Part shown: positions 1-7,088 of the stretch, piece after piece
How positions within the stretch are numbered: position 1 is the stretch's first letter
Layout: each line of letters begins with the position of its first letter
Assembly (NCBI GenBank): GCA_025450095.1
Contig: JANWID010000035.1
Coordinates: 1-21,383 of the forward strand
DNA length: 21,383 bases
Source of the DNA: Bacteroidia bacterium
GTDB taxonomy: Bacteria; Bacteroidota; Bacteroidia; AKYH767-A; OLB10
Direction: 5' to 3'
The notes under the pieces: generated by a model
What the model was told of the DNA's origin: nothing
The model's database searches: none
The model's input: the letters and a program-made list of their open reading frames with translations, nothing else
Translations under genes and position numbers: made by a program

Positions 1-73
1 CCGGCTGTGTTTCGTCCTGGGTAAGTTCTTTACTGTATTTATTTAATTCTGTATTTTTTAAATTATCACTCAT
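1..73 (-). CDS. ilvD: Dihydroxy-acid dehydratase, N-terminal fragment (cut by window edge)
   Basis: An ATG on the minus strand (bases 73-71) opens a frame that stays open to the left edge and encodes only 24 codons. After a short leader (MSDNLKNTE) it reads LNKYSKELTQDETQP, which matches the conserved start of Bacteroidota IlvD proteins (typically LNKYSKxxTQDxTQPAAQAM). IlvD is an iron-sulfur dehydratase that converts 2,3-dihydroxy-acids to 2-keto-acids in branched-chain amino acid synthesis. The rest of the gene lies outside the window, so neither the active-site cysteines nor an ilv operon can be checked. It follows yidD in the same direction, separated by an AT-rich repeat, and probably has its own promoter. 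Recognition rests on about 15 residues from memory of the family. Confidence 0.72.
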   Translation of the reverse strand, partial: MSDNLKNTELNKYSKELTQDETQP

Positions 74-113
74 TTGTAAAATTGAAATCTTGATTATTTG
101 TTTGTTTGCTGAT

Positions 114-183
114 GTTTTAATTCTTAATTCTTAATTCTTAATTTTTAATTTTTAATTCTTAATTTTTAATTTTTAATTTTTAA
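114..183. repeat. AT-rich tandem heptanucleotide repeat (TTYTTAA)n
   Basis: Nine uninterrupted 7-base units run from 121 to 183. Four read TTCTTAA and five read TTTTTAA. They are preceded by one diverged copy (GTTTTAA, 114-120) and followed by TTCCC. On the opposite strand the unit is TTAARAA. The array fills most of the spacer between the end of yidD and the ilvD start. It contains no gene. It could be a slippage-prone spacer that alters ilvD promoter spacing, or simply a common intergenic repeat of this group. Confidence 0.9.
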
Positions 184-189
184 TTCCCA

Positions 190-411
190 CTACGGCACCG
201 GATCATGTCCATGTCCGCCCCAGGGGTTACATGATACGATTCTTTTGATGGTTAGCCATCCTCCTTTGAAGGGTCCGTATTTGGTGATTGCTTCGATTCC
301 ATATTCCGAGCAGGTGGGATAATACCGGCATGCCGGCATCAGCAACGGGGATATGGCTTTTTTATAGAAAACGATAAGTGCGACCATAACTTTAGCCAGC
401 AATCCTTTCAT
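190..411 (-). CDS. yidD: Membrane protein insertion efficiency factor YidD
   Basis: This 73-residue protein has the whole YidD/Haemolytic-domain signature. An N-terminal amphipathic/hydrophobic helix (about residues 5-25) is followed by the cysteine motif [11 protein letters not shown] (about 28-38) and a C-terminal [13 protein letters not shown] (about 61-73). YidD helps the YidC insertase place inner-membrane proteins and sits at the inner face of the membrane. The ATG start lies inside the 3' end of rnpA, an overlap of 20 bases, which suggests translational coupling. rnpA-yidD linkage is conserved widely in bacteria. The length is normal for the family and nothing is missing. Confidence 0.95.
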   Translation of the reverse strand: MKGLLAKVMVALIVFYKKAISPLLMPACRYYPTCSEYGIEAITKYGPFKGGWLTIKRIVSCNPWGGHGHDPVP

Positions 412-787
412 GCACTTCCTGTAAACGTTGTAAAATTAAGATTATTTTCGATTGAAGGTTGGCATATTCGGGTAGTTCCTTGCCGTTATACACCAACAAT
501 ATCCGCAGAGTTAAGTTTTTGTTTTCAATGCATGTTTTCAGCTTATGGTTATTCAACCGCCAGGCTTCACGCGTTTGTCGTTTGATCCGGTTCCGGTCAA
601 CGGCAAGACGGATATTTCTTTTTGGAACAGCAATGGCCATCATTACAGGCGAAACGACTTTGGGTCCGGCCTCATAAAGTACACGGTACGGAAAACAATT
701 AAAAGAAATTCCGGAAACGAATAACGCGCTTATTTCCTTTCGGAGATGGAGACGATCGGATTTGGGAAAACGGAAAGAAGACGGCAT
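392..787 (-). CDS. rnpA: Ribonuclease P protein component
   Basis: The protein subunit of RNase P, which helps the catalytic RNA remove 5' leaders from pre-tRNAs. The 131-residue product (from ATG at 787) has the family opening [15 protein letters not shown], a central strand region, and the basic RNR-type signature [15 protein letters not shown] that contacts RNA. A TTG five codons further upstream (802) would add LSFAT; the internal ATG fits the usual short N-terminus better. It overlaps yidD by 20 bases at its 3' end and follows hemD after a spacer of about 59 bases. In many bacteria rnpA sits beside rpmH and dnaA near the origin; here it is in a DUF4271-hemD-rnpA-yidD block, an order I associate with Bacteroidota. 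Confidence 0.95.
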   Translation of the reverse strand: MPSSFRFPKSDRLHLRKEISALFVSGISFNCFPYRVLYEAGPKVVSPVMMAIAVPKRNIRLAVDRNRIKRQTREAWRLNNHKLKTCIENKNLTLRILLVYNGKELPEYANLQSKIILILQRLQEVHERIAG

Positions 788-846
788 AGTTGCAAAACTC
801 AACGCCGTAAAATTAGGAATTGCCGGTTCCGGTTAACAGGAGTTGC

Positions 847-1590
847 TTATGTGTTAGCCTTACGAATGTATTGCTCAATGGCCATTGTCATGGAAGGAGC
901 TTCCGGAACAGGGGCCATAACATCTACCTTGAGGCTTGCATCGATTACAGCCTGGTTGGTTGCCGCACCAAAAGCGGCGATCCGGGTATCGTTCTGTTTG
1001 AATTTCGGGAAATTCTTCATCAGCGATGTGATTCCGGAGGGGCTGAAAAAAACGAGCATATCGTAATTTACATTGGCCAGATCAGAAAGATCACTGCAAA
1101 CAGTGCGATACAGTATTGCTTTGGTATGATCAATACCAAAACCGCTGAGCGTGTCAGAAATTTCCTGCTTGTGGATATCCGAACAGGGAAGCAGGAATTT
1201 CTCCTTCTTATGTTTCTTCAACACATCAATCAGGTCGTTGATGGTAGATTTGCCGTAGAATATTTTCCGTTTACGATACACCACATATTTCTGCAGATAA
1301 AAAGCAGTTGATTCTGAAATGCAGAAATATTTAAACTGATCCAGGTTCACAATGCGCATTTCATTGCACATCCTGAAAAAGTGATCGGCAGCGTGACGGC
1401 TGGTAAGAATTACGGCAGTAAAATCAGAAATATTGATTTTATCTTTCCGGAAAACATTGGCCGGTATGCCTTCGACATGTATAAATTCCCTGAAATCTAT
1501 TTTCAGGTTAAATTTTTTCGCCAGATCGTGGTAAGGTGACTTGTCCGACTCCGGTTTTGGTTGGGTGACAAGAATCGTCTTTACTTTCAA
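847..1590 (-). CDS. hemD: Uroporphyrinogen-III synthase
   Basis: This 247-residue cytosolic enzyme would cyclise hydroxymethylbilane, with inversion of ring D, to uroporphyrinogen III in heme/siroheme synthesis. HemD proteins are poorly conserved. This one is recognised by the Bacteroidota-type start MKVKTILVTQPKPESDKSPY, the DFREFIHVEGI segment, the LTSRHAADHFFRM helix (about residues 62-74), and the second-domain segment LVFFSPSGITSLMKNF (about 179-194), followed by RIAAFGAATNQAV. These fit the two-lobed HemD fold (PF02602). The start is a clean ATG. It lies 46 bases downstream of the DUF4271 gene and upstream of rnpA in the same direction, so one transcript is likely. No other hem gene is in the window. 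Confidence 0.9.
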   Translation of the reverse strand: MKVKTILVTQPKPESDKSPYHDLAKKFNLKIDFREFIHVEGIPANVFRKDKINISDFTAVILTSRHAADHFFRMCNEMRIVNLDQFKYFCISESTAFYLQKYVVYRKRKIFYGKSTINDLIDVLKKHKKEKFLLPCSDIHKQEISDTLSGFGIDHTKAILYRTVCSDLSDLANVNYDMLVFFSPSGITSLMKNFPKFKQNDTRIAAFGAATNQAVIDASLKVDVMAPVPEAPSMTMAIEQYIRKANT

Positions 1591-1636
1591 CTTCTTAAAT
1601 CCTGTTTAAGCCCTGATAAAACTATTTCAGAAATTC

Positions 1637-2497
1637 TTACCCCTTAGCCAGCTTGACCAGGATCAGCAGGGGGGCGATTTCAAGGGTGCAAAAGTATAAA
1701 ATTAAATAGAATATTGAAACCCCGGGAAGGGTCACCCATATTGTAAAAGCTCGCACCAATCTGTAAATGAACGCAATAATCACCAATGCAATACCTGTAT
1801 AGATTACAAAACCGGTCGACAACGTGACCACGAAGGCGGAAGCGATTGTAACCGGGATCAATATTAATCCCAACATGTTATTGATTAAGAAAATATTAAA
1901 AATGTAACTGGCAACGGGACGATCAAGCTCAAATATTTCACCGAGTCCTTTCAGCAACACCATTTTAAATGAGTATGCAAACGCCAGCATAAGGCTTACT
2001 ATTAAGAATCGAAGAAACCCTTCCCCGAGAAACGGATAGTTCCATTTAAAGTAAATACTGACCTGATATATGAATAAGGAAGCCGAAAGATAAAATACAA
2101 ATGACATGAGTACTGAAGCCCGCTGGATCAGAATATTTTCGTCACGTACTACCTGGTTTGAAATGGAGTTGCTGAAAAATGCGGCAGTAAGCTGACGGAA
2201 TATCCGGAAATAAAATACGCGAATCCAGGTAAATGAAATAATCACGAATACAATCAACAAAGTAAACCAGTCGGGAGTACGACGGATTACCGGGATGGGA
2301 TTGGTATGTATTGCCTGCAACCGGTGACCTTCGAATAACCGCGGTACATTTGTTTCAACCCGGTACGAAAACTCGGTAATCGATGTATCGTTGTCGGAAA
2401 ACCGGAAAACCGGCACTTCTTCTCGTACCAGCGTATCGGCTGCAGCCTGAAAAGAATTTTGAGATGATCCCGCCGTTGAATCGGCAACTGTCTGCAT
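1637..2497 (-). CDS. DUF4271 domain-containing membrane protein
   Basis: A predicted inner-membrane protein of unknown function. From the ATG at 2497 it has 286 residues: a polar, Ser/Thr-rich N-terminal segment of about 75 residues, then six hydrophobic helices at roughly 76-97, 128-150, 162-182, 198-223, 229-251 and 259-283. The membrane part, the length and the position directly upstream of hemD match the DUF4271 family found in Bacteroidota. A TTG at 2560 would add 21 residues, but a TATCTTTG promoter-like box lies between it and the ATG, so I use the ATG. I know of no established function. The conserved neighbourhood hints at a role in membrane biogenesis or heme-related metabolism, but that is a guess. 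Confidence 0.82.
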   Translation of the reverse strand: MQTVADSTAGSSQNSFQAAADTLVREEVPVFRFSDNDTSITEFSYRVETNVPRLFEGHRLQAIHTNPIPVIRRTPDWFTLLIVFVIISFTWIRVFYFRIFRQLTAAFFSNSISNQVVRDENILIQRASVLMSFVFYLSASLFIYQVSIYFKWNYPFLGEGFLRFLIVSLMLAFAYSFKMVLLKGLGEIFELDRPVASYIFNIFLINNMLGLILIPVTIASAFVVTLSTGFVIYTGIALVIIAFIYRLVRAFTIWVTLPGVSIFYLILYFCTLEIAPLLILVKLAKG

Positions 2498-2535
2498 AGG
2501 TGATTTTAATAACCGTTTCTGAAATTTCCGGCTTT

Positions 2536-2543
2536 CAAAGATA
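2536..2543 (-). promoter_or_regulatory. Candidate Bacteroidota -7 promoter box for the DUF4271-hemD-rnpA-yidD block
   Basis: TATCTTTG on the minus strand matches the Bacteroidota sigma factor -7 consensus TAnnTTTG. It lies 38 bases ahead of the ATG at 2497, giving a leader of about 30 bases. A TTTG further upstream is only 14 bases away, shorter than usual for a -33 element, so that element is uncertain. Confidence 0.42.
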
Positions 2544-2625
2544 GGGAACGAAGAACCCAAATATCATGTCTGTTTACCCGGTTTTGAACCATCGACCGTT
2601 GATTACCCAAAGGTGGAAATAATAG

Positions 2626-2633
2626 TATCTTCG
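2626..2633 (+). promoter_or_regulatory. Candidate -7 promoter box for the M1 aminopeptidase gene
   Basis: TATCTTCG differs from the -7 consensus TAnnTTTG at one position and lies 22 bases before the TTG start of the aminopeptidase. The nearest upstream TTG is 24 bases away, so there is no convincing -33 element. With the minus-strand box at 2536-2543 it would form a divergent promoter region about 80 bases long. Confidence 0.35.
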
Positions 2634-2655
2634 CCCAAAAATCAGACTGACCTCC

Positions 2656-4509
2656 TTGAAGTATATCTTTCTTCTACCCATCGGAATTCTTGCTGCATGC
2701 ACATCCGGGGTTCAAACAAAAACAGATTCTATGAAAAGTCACGATATCCATTCCTTTGCAGAACCGGCAAACGCCGTTGTGAAACACATCAACCTTGATT
2801 TGAAGGTAGATTTCAATACCAAAATTATTTCAGGAACTGCTGAGCTTACTATAGATAATATCGCGAAAGGAAATGAGCTGGTGCTCGACACACGCGATCT
2901 CACTATCAGCGAAATAATGCTGGATGGTAACAAGGCTACCACTTATACATTAGGTGATTCAGTGGAATTTCTTGGCAACAAGCTCACCGTTAAGATTCTT
3001 CCCGAAACAAAAAAAGTTACAATACGATATGCTACTTCACCCGCTGCTGCCGCATTGCAATGGCTTGAACCGTCACAGACAGCAGGTGGAAAAAAACCTT
3101 TCCTTTTTACGCAGTCACAGGCCATCCTGGCCCGTACCTGGATTCCACTTCAGGACAGTCCCGGTATCCGCTTCACTTACGATGCCCGAATCACATGCCC
3201 GCCTGAACTTATTGCTGTGATGAGTGCAGAAAATGATCCTTCCAAAAAACCGGATGGTGTCTATCATTTTCATATGCCGCAACCCATTCCATCGTACCTG
3301 ATGGCTCTGGCTGTAGGTGATCTCGATTTCCAAACACTTGGTAGCAACTGTGGCGTATATGCGGAACCGTCAATGATGGAAAAATCGGCGTGGGAATTTG
3401 CCGATATGCAAAAAATGATTGACTCCGCCGGATCATTGTATGGTCCGTATGCATGGGGACGTTATGATGTTTTGGTATTACCGCCGAGCTTTCCTTTCGG
3501 AGGAATGGAAAATCCGAGGATCACTTTCGCAACACCAACTATTATTGCAGGTGACCGCTCATTGGTAGCCCTTGTTGCTCATGAGCTCGCTCATTCCTGG
3601 TCGGGAAACCTGGTTACCAATGCTACATGGAATGATTTCTGGCTCAACGAAGGATTCACAGTTTATTTTGAAACCCGGATCATGGAAAAAATCTATGGTA
3701 AGGATTACGCCGATATGCTCACATTGCTCAGCCTGGGTGAGCTGAAGGAAACTGTCCATTCCATGGGAGATACCAGCCGTGATACGCACCTCTTCCTGGA
3801 TCTTGCAGGCAGGGATCCTGACGAAGGCGTATCGGATATAGCTTATGAAAAAGGCAGATTTTTCCTCACCGCAATTGAACGGGAAGTAGGTCGCGAACGG
3901 TGGGATGCTTTTGTAAACAAATATTTCAGCACGTTTGCTTTTCAAAGCATGGACACCAAAACATTCCTGGATTATCTCGATAAGGAACTCATTGCCGGCG
4001 ACAATGCTTTACGCGAAAAAATAAATGTTAACGCCTGGGTATATGGTCCCGGATTACCGGCAAACTGTCCGGAAATTAAATCCATCGAACTTGAAAAAGC
4101 CGGAGCAGCAGCAGTGGCATTCAGGTCCGGAACTCCTGCAACGACTTTGAACACTTCAGGCTGGACTACTCACCATTGGTTATATTTTCTGAGGAACCTG
4201 AATGATAGTCTTGACTCCAAAAAAATGGAAGAACTTGACAACGCATTTCACTTTACAGAATCCGGTAACAGCGAAATCCAATGTGAATGGTATCAACATG
4301 CCATTGCTTCTAATTACAAAAGGGCATATCCTGCTATGGAAAAATTCCTGCTGCATGTAGGACGTCGTAAGTTTTTGAAACCTATTTATACCGAACTGGC
4401 CAAAACACCTGAAGGACTTGCACTAGCTAAGGAAATTTACAAAAAAGCACGACCTGGTTATCACGCTGTCAGTTACCAGACGGTGGATGGTATTTTGGGC
4501 ATACGGTAA
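2656..4509 (+). CDS. M1 family zinc aminopeptidase, leukotriene A4 hydrolase type, lipoprotein
   Basis: This 617-residue M1 metallopeptidase should remove N-terminal residues from peptides outside the cytoplasm. It has the exopeptidase motif GGMEN (residues 282-286) and the zinc site HELAH (309-313) with the third ligand E332 in NEGF, which is the HExxH-x18-E pattern. Tyr397 in YEKG aligns with the catalytic Tyr of leukotriene A4 hydrolase, and GRRKFLKPIY (569-578) aligns with the C-terminal substrate-carboxylate-binding Arg/Lys of that enzyme. The TTG start is supported by a lipoprotein signal peptide with lipobox LAAC (Cys15). The residues after Cys15 (TSGV) are not acidic, so surface export is not indicated and a periplasmic location is more likely. 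It is complete, and a hairpin follows its stop. Epoxide hydrolase activity cannot be judged from sequence. Confidence 0.94.
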   Translation: MKYIFLLPIGILAACTSGVQTKTDSMKSHDIHSFAEPANAVVKHINLDLKVDFNTKIISGTAELTIDNIAKGNELVLDTRDLTISEIMLDGNKATTYTLGDSVEFLGNKLTVKILPETKKVTIRYATSPAAAALQWLEPSQTAGGKKPFLFTQSQAILARTWIPLQDSPGIRFTYDARITCPPELIAVMSAENDPSKKPDGVYHFHMPQPIPSYLMALAVGDLDFQTLGSNCGVYAEPSMMEKSAWEFADMQKMIDSAGSLYGPYAWGRYDVLVLPPSFPFGGMENPRITFATPTIIAGDRSLVALVAHELAHSWSGNLVTNATWNDFWLNEGFTVYFETRIMEKIYGKDYADMLTLLSLGELKETVHSMGDTSRDTHLFLDLAGRDPDEGVSDIAYEKGRFFLTAIEREVGRERWDAFVNKYFSTFAFQSMDTKTFLDYLDKELIAGDNALREKINVNAWVYGPGLPANCPEIKSIELEKAGAAAVAFRSGTPATTLNTSGWTTHHWLYFLRNLNDSLDSKKMEELDNAFHFTESGNSEIQCEWYQHAIASNYKRAYPAMEKFLLHVGRRKFLKPIYTELAKTPEGLALAKEIYKKARPGYHAVSYQTVDGILGIR

Positions 4510-4516
4510 ATTGATC

Positions 4517-4541
4517 AGCACCAATTTCCTGATTTGGTGCT
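4517..4541 (+). terminator. Possible transcription terminator hairpin
   Basis: Eight bases after the aminopeptidase stop codon, AGCACCAA (4517-4524) and TTGGTGCT (4534-4541) form a perfect 8-bp stem with a 9-base loop. The downstream tract (aatgaaattttg) is only partly T-rich, so intrinsic termination may be weak. Confidence 0.42.
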
Positions 4542-4549
4542 AATGAAAT

Positions 4550-4577
4550 TTTGTTTACTTTTATTTAGTTACCTTTT
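4550..4577 (+). promoter_or_regulatory. Weak candidate promoter for the T9SS-tail protein gene
   Basis: TTTG (4550-4553), a 16-base spacer, then TACCTTTT (4570-4577), 14 bases before the ATG at 4592. The spacer is shorter than usual and the -7 box lacks the final G. The hairpin just upstream makes a separate transcription unit plausible. Confidence 0.25.
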
Positions 4578-4591
4578 TAAACATCATTTCC

Positions 4592-5413
4592 ATGAAAAGA
4601 AATATTATTTTATCCGCACTTATTGTTCTGATATCGGGTTTCTTTTTACAGTCAGAAGCCCAGATCATTTCTTTAACTGCGTTCCAGGTAACAGGACCCG
4701 CAGCCCTGAATACATCTAACCAGGGAATTCTTGTAATTGAATTTGAAGCAGGACCTTCTCCAGTTATACTGACTAATATGGAATTTAATACCAACGGTTC
4801 TACAAATCCCCCGACTGATATAAGTGCTGCAAAACTTTGGCATTACAATGATAGCTCTGCTCTGGTAATATCACAAGCAATACTCATTGGTACTTACACC
4901 AATCCATGGGCGACTGATTTTAGATTTATGACTCAACCAGGTGCAAATTATACCGGTATGTTTTCTTACTATGGACTGATTCCAAATCAAAAGAATTATT
5001 TTTGGCTGACGTACGATATTCCAGCCGGGGCGGTTGTTTGCGATATAATTGACGCGGAATTACTCTCTTTTTCCTCGAACGGCACCACAGTTCCATCTTA
5101 CTCTTCACCTCCGGGAAACCGTGAAATCGGCGGGCCATGTGCTACTACTGTTGAAGATCAGCAAGATTTTGTTTCCATAAAGGTTTTCCCTGTTCCGACC
5201 AGCGACGATCTCTATGTTACATTTAATAATGAAAAGCAGGGAACTGCAGAAATTAACCTGATCGATCCTGCAGGAAGGAAAATAAATTTATTTAAAGGAA
5301 TTATAGGGATTGATGAAATGCATTTTTCACTTAAAAATTATGCTGCCGGCAATTATTATATAGAAGTTAACCTTAACGGGAAAAGCAGGCGGGTTAGGAT
5401 CACCAGGTTATAA
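4592..5413 (+). CDS. Small secreted protein with BNR-associated N-terminal-like domain and T9SS type A sorting tail
   Basis: A 273-residue exported protein. Residues 1-23 are a Sec signal peptide (MKRN, hydrophobic core, SEA-Q). Residues about 27-180 form a beta-rich domain with features of the domain found at the N-terminus of Bacteroidota BNR-repeat neuraminidases: a strand ending FNTNGSTNP, then KLWHYN, then YFWLTYDIPAGA and a PPGNREI end. Residues about 193-273 are a type A T9SS C-terminal domain, with VFPVPTSDDLYV near its start, LIDPAGRKI, and AGNYYIEV before the final RRVRITRL. The tail directs passage through the T9SS and usually cleavage and anchoring at the cell surface. There is no catalytic propeller, so the protein may be a binding module or a reduced relative of a sialidase. 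The assignment of the first domain is from memory of its pattern. Confidence 0.85.
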   Translation: MKRNIILSALIVLISGFFLQSEAQIISLTAFQVTGPAALNTSNQGILVIEFEAGPSPVILTNMEFNTNGSTNPPTDISAAKLWHYNDSSALVISQAILIGTYTNPWATDFRFMTQPGANYTGMFSYYGLIPNQKNYFWLTYDIPAGAVVCDIIDAELLSFSSNGTTVPSYSSPPGNREIGGPCATTVEDQQDFVSIKVFPVPTSDDLYVTFNNEKQGTAEINLIDPAGRKINLFKGIIGIDEMHFSLKNYAAGNYYIEVNLNGKSRRVRITRL

Positions 5414-5553
5414 TAAACCAGAAGTTATTTTCCCGGTATTTTAACGATAACCATCTATCATCCTGACGTACCTGGCATTCCTCATAAATCTGCAATTAGT
5501 ACCCATCTGTAATCCGTACATCGGGGGCGGTTCCTCAAAGAACTAAACTTTGA

Positions 5554-5561
5554 TATATTTG
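5554..5561 (+). promoter_or_regulatory. Candidate -7 promoter box for the glycan cluster
   Basis: TATATTTG is an exact match to TAnnTTTG and lies 17 bases before the ATG of the first glycan gene, implying a leader of about 12 bases. No TTG is seen at the expected -33 distance. The rest of the 5414-5553 spacer holds no gene or strong hairpin that I can see. Confidence 0.5.
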
Positions 5562-5578
5562 CAGTCTTTCCGTCAATT

Positions 5579-6589
5579 ATGCTCAAAATCGGTTTGGTTG
5601 GTTATGGTTATTGGGGCCCTAACCTGGTAAGAAATTTTATGATGCGTCAGGATGCCAGCATTGTGCAGGTGGCTGATTTGAATCCCAATCGACTGGCTTC
5701 AGTCAAAACCATTTACCCGGCCATTTCTGTTACTTCCGATTTTAATGAATTGCTAAGTAACAATTCGCTCGATGCTGTTGTAATTGCCACGCCGGTTCAC
5801 ACACATTACAACCTGGCAATGCTGGCCCTGGAAAACGGCAAGCATGTTTTGCTGGAAAAACCGATGGCGTCTTCCAGAAAAGAAGCGGAATCACTTCATG
5901 AAACAGCCATCAAAAAGAAGCTCACGCTAATGGTGGATCATACTTTTCTGTATACAGGTGCAGTTCAGAAAATGAAATCATTGCTTGAGGAAAATTTACT
6001 CGGCAACCTGCTTTACTTTGATTCGACCCGTTTCAACCTGGGATTGTTTCAACCGGACATCAACGTGCTATGGGACCTGGCACCACACGATCTTTCTATC
6101 CTGCTCCACCTGACCGGTCAGCAACCATCCAGTGTAAACGCAACCGGAATTTCACATACAAAAAACGGAATTGAAAACATAGGATACCTGACACTGAATT
6201 TCGATTCCGGGTTCATTGCTCATTTCAGTTGTTCATGGTCATCACCTGTTAAAGTTCGTTCCATGCTCATTGGCGGCGATCAGAAAATGATTTTTTACAA
6301 TGACCTGGAGCCAACTGAGAAAGTAAAAGTTTATGATACCGGGTACAGCCATCAGACGGAAGAAGATAAGAAACGGATTCTTGTTGATTACCGTACCGGC
6401 GATATTTTCATTCCGAAAATTTCAACACGCGAAGCGCTCAGCGGAGTAGCAGAAGATTTTGTAAATTCCATAAATAAAAAAGTACAGCCTCTGGCACATA
6501 GTGGTATCGGATGTGATGTGGTAAAAATTCTGGAGGCCGCACAGTTATCAATAAAGAACCAGGGAAAAGAAATAAAAATTGCAAGCTGA
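5579..6589 (+). CDS. Gfo/Idh/MocA family NAD-dependent sugar dehydrogenase (WbpB/WlbA-like)
   Basis: A 336-residue oxidoreductase. It has an N-terminal Rossmann fold with GYGYWG (residues 8-13), the family's catalytic EKP (93-95), and WDLAPHD (165-171), whose D166 and H170 fit the active-site D-x3-H position. It should oxidise a sugar hydroxyl, most likely C3 of a nucleotide sugar. The two following genes, an N-acetyltransferase and a PLP aminotransferase, are the partners of WbpB in the WbpB-WbpE-WbpD pathway and of WlbA in Bordetella, where UDP-GlcNAc uronate becomes its 3-acetamido form. It starts the cluster, with 2 bases before the next gene. No 6-dehydrogenase (WbpA) is in the window, so uronate versus another NDP-sugar substrate is undecided. 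Confidence 0.85.
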   Translation: MLKIGLVGYGYWGPNLVRNFMMRQDASIVQVADLNPNRLASVKTIYPAISVTSDFNELLSNNSLDAVVIATPVHTHYNLAMLALENGKHVLLEKPMASSRKEAESLHETAIKKKLTLMVDHTFLYTGAVQKMKSLLEENLLGNLLYFDSTRFNLGLFQPDINVLWDLAPHDLSILLHLTGQQPSSVNATGISHTKNGIENIGYLTLNFDSGFIAHFSCSWSSPVKVRSMLIGGDQKMIFYNDLEPTEKVKVYDTGYSHQTEEDKKRILVDYRTGDIFIPKISTREALSGVAEDFVNSINKKVQPLAHSGIGCDVVKILEAAQLSIKNQGKEIKIAS

Positions 6590-6591
6590 TC

Positions 6592-7080
6592 ATGGAAACT
6601 GTCACGATTGAAAATAATTACCAGGTTCTCAGGAATGTAAAAATGGGAAAGGATGTGCGTATTTTCAATTTTGTAAACGCGTATGGGTGCAGTATCGATG
6701 ACGGAAGTAAGGTAGGCGCATTTGTTGAAATTCAAAAAGGTGCCACCATCGGGAAAAATTGTAAGATCTCCAGTCATACATTTATCTGCGAAGGTGTTCA
6801 CATCGAGGATAACTGTTTCATTGGTCACGGTGTAATGTTCATTAACGACCTGTACCCGCGGGCTACAGCAGCTGACGGATCGTTGCAAACCGAAGCCGAC
6901 TGGAAAGTTATTCCAACATATATTAAAAAAGGCGCCTCTATCGGAAGCAATGCCACGATCTTAAGTGGAATCACCATTGGTGAAAACGCCTTGGTAGGTG
7001 CAGGTTCGGTAGTAACAAAAAATGTAGAAGCCAATACCATTGTTGCAGGTAATCCTGCGCGGGTAATGAAGAAAATCTGA
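6592..7080 (+). CDS. Left-handed beta-helix sugar N-acetyltransferase (WbpD/WlbB-like)
   Basis: This 162-residue protein is built almost entirely of hexapeptide repeats ([LIV]-G-x-x-x-x), for example VGAFVEIQKGATIGKNCKIS and ASIGSNATILSGITIGENAL. These fold as a left-handed beta-helix that trimerises and binds acetyl-CoA between subunits. The loop FINDLYPRA (about residues 82-90) resembles the FxNDxYPR segment of WbpD/WlbB-type enzymes, and the protein ends VAGNPARVMKKI as the family does. The likely reaction is acetylation of the amino group placed by the next gene's aminotransferase, probably giving a 3-acetamido sugar in the cytoplasm. Short intergenic gaps on both sides (2 and 8 bases) support co-transcription. 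A relation to FdtC-type dTDP-sugar acetyltransferases is an alternative. Confidence 0.88.
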   Translation: METVTIENNYQVLRNVKMGKDVRIFNFVNAYGCSIDDGSKVGAFVEIQKGATIGKNCKISSHTFICEGVHIEDNCFIGHGVMFINDLYPRATAADGSLQTEADWKVIPTYIKKGASIGSNATILSGITIGENALVGAGSVVTKNVEANTIVAGNPARVMKKI

Positions 7081-7088
7081 GATGGATT

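Noticed and set aside
114..183. CRISPR-like array
   Set aside because: Units are 7 bases with no spacers; this is a simple tandem repeat.
820..1311. A 163-codon plus-strand frame opposite hemD
   Set aside because: It lies wholly antisense to hemD, has no recognisable domain, and the HemD frame has clear family features. It is a shadow frame.
3559..3945. A 128-codon minus-strand frame opposite the M1 aminopeptidase active-site region
   Set aside because: The plus strand here encodes the HELAH zinc site; the antisense frame has no family features.
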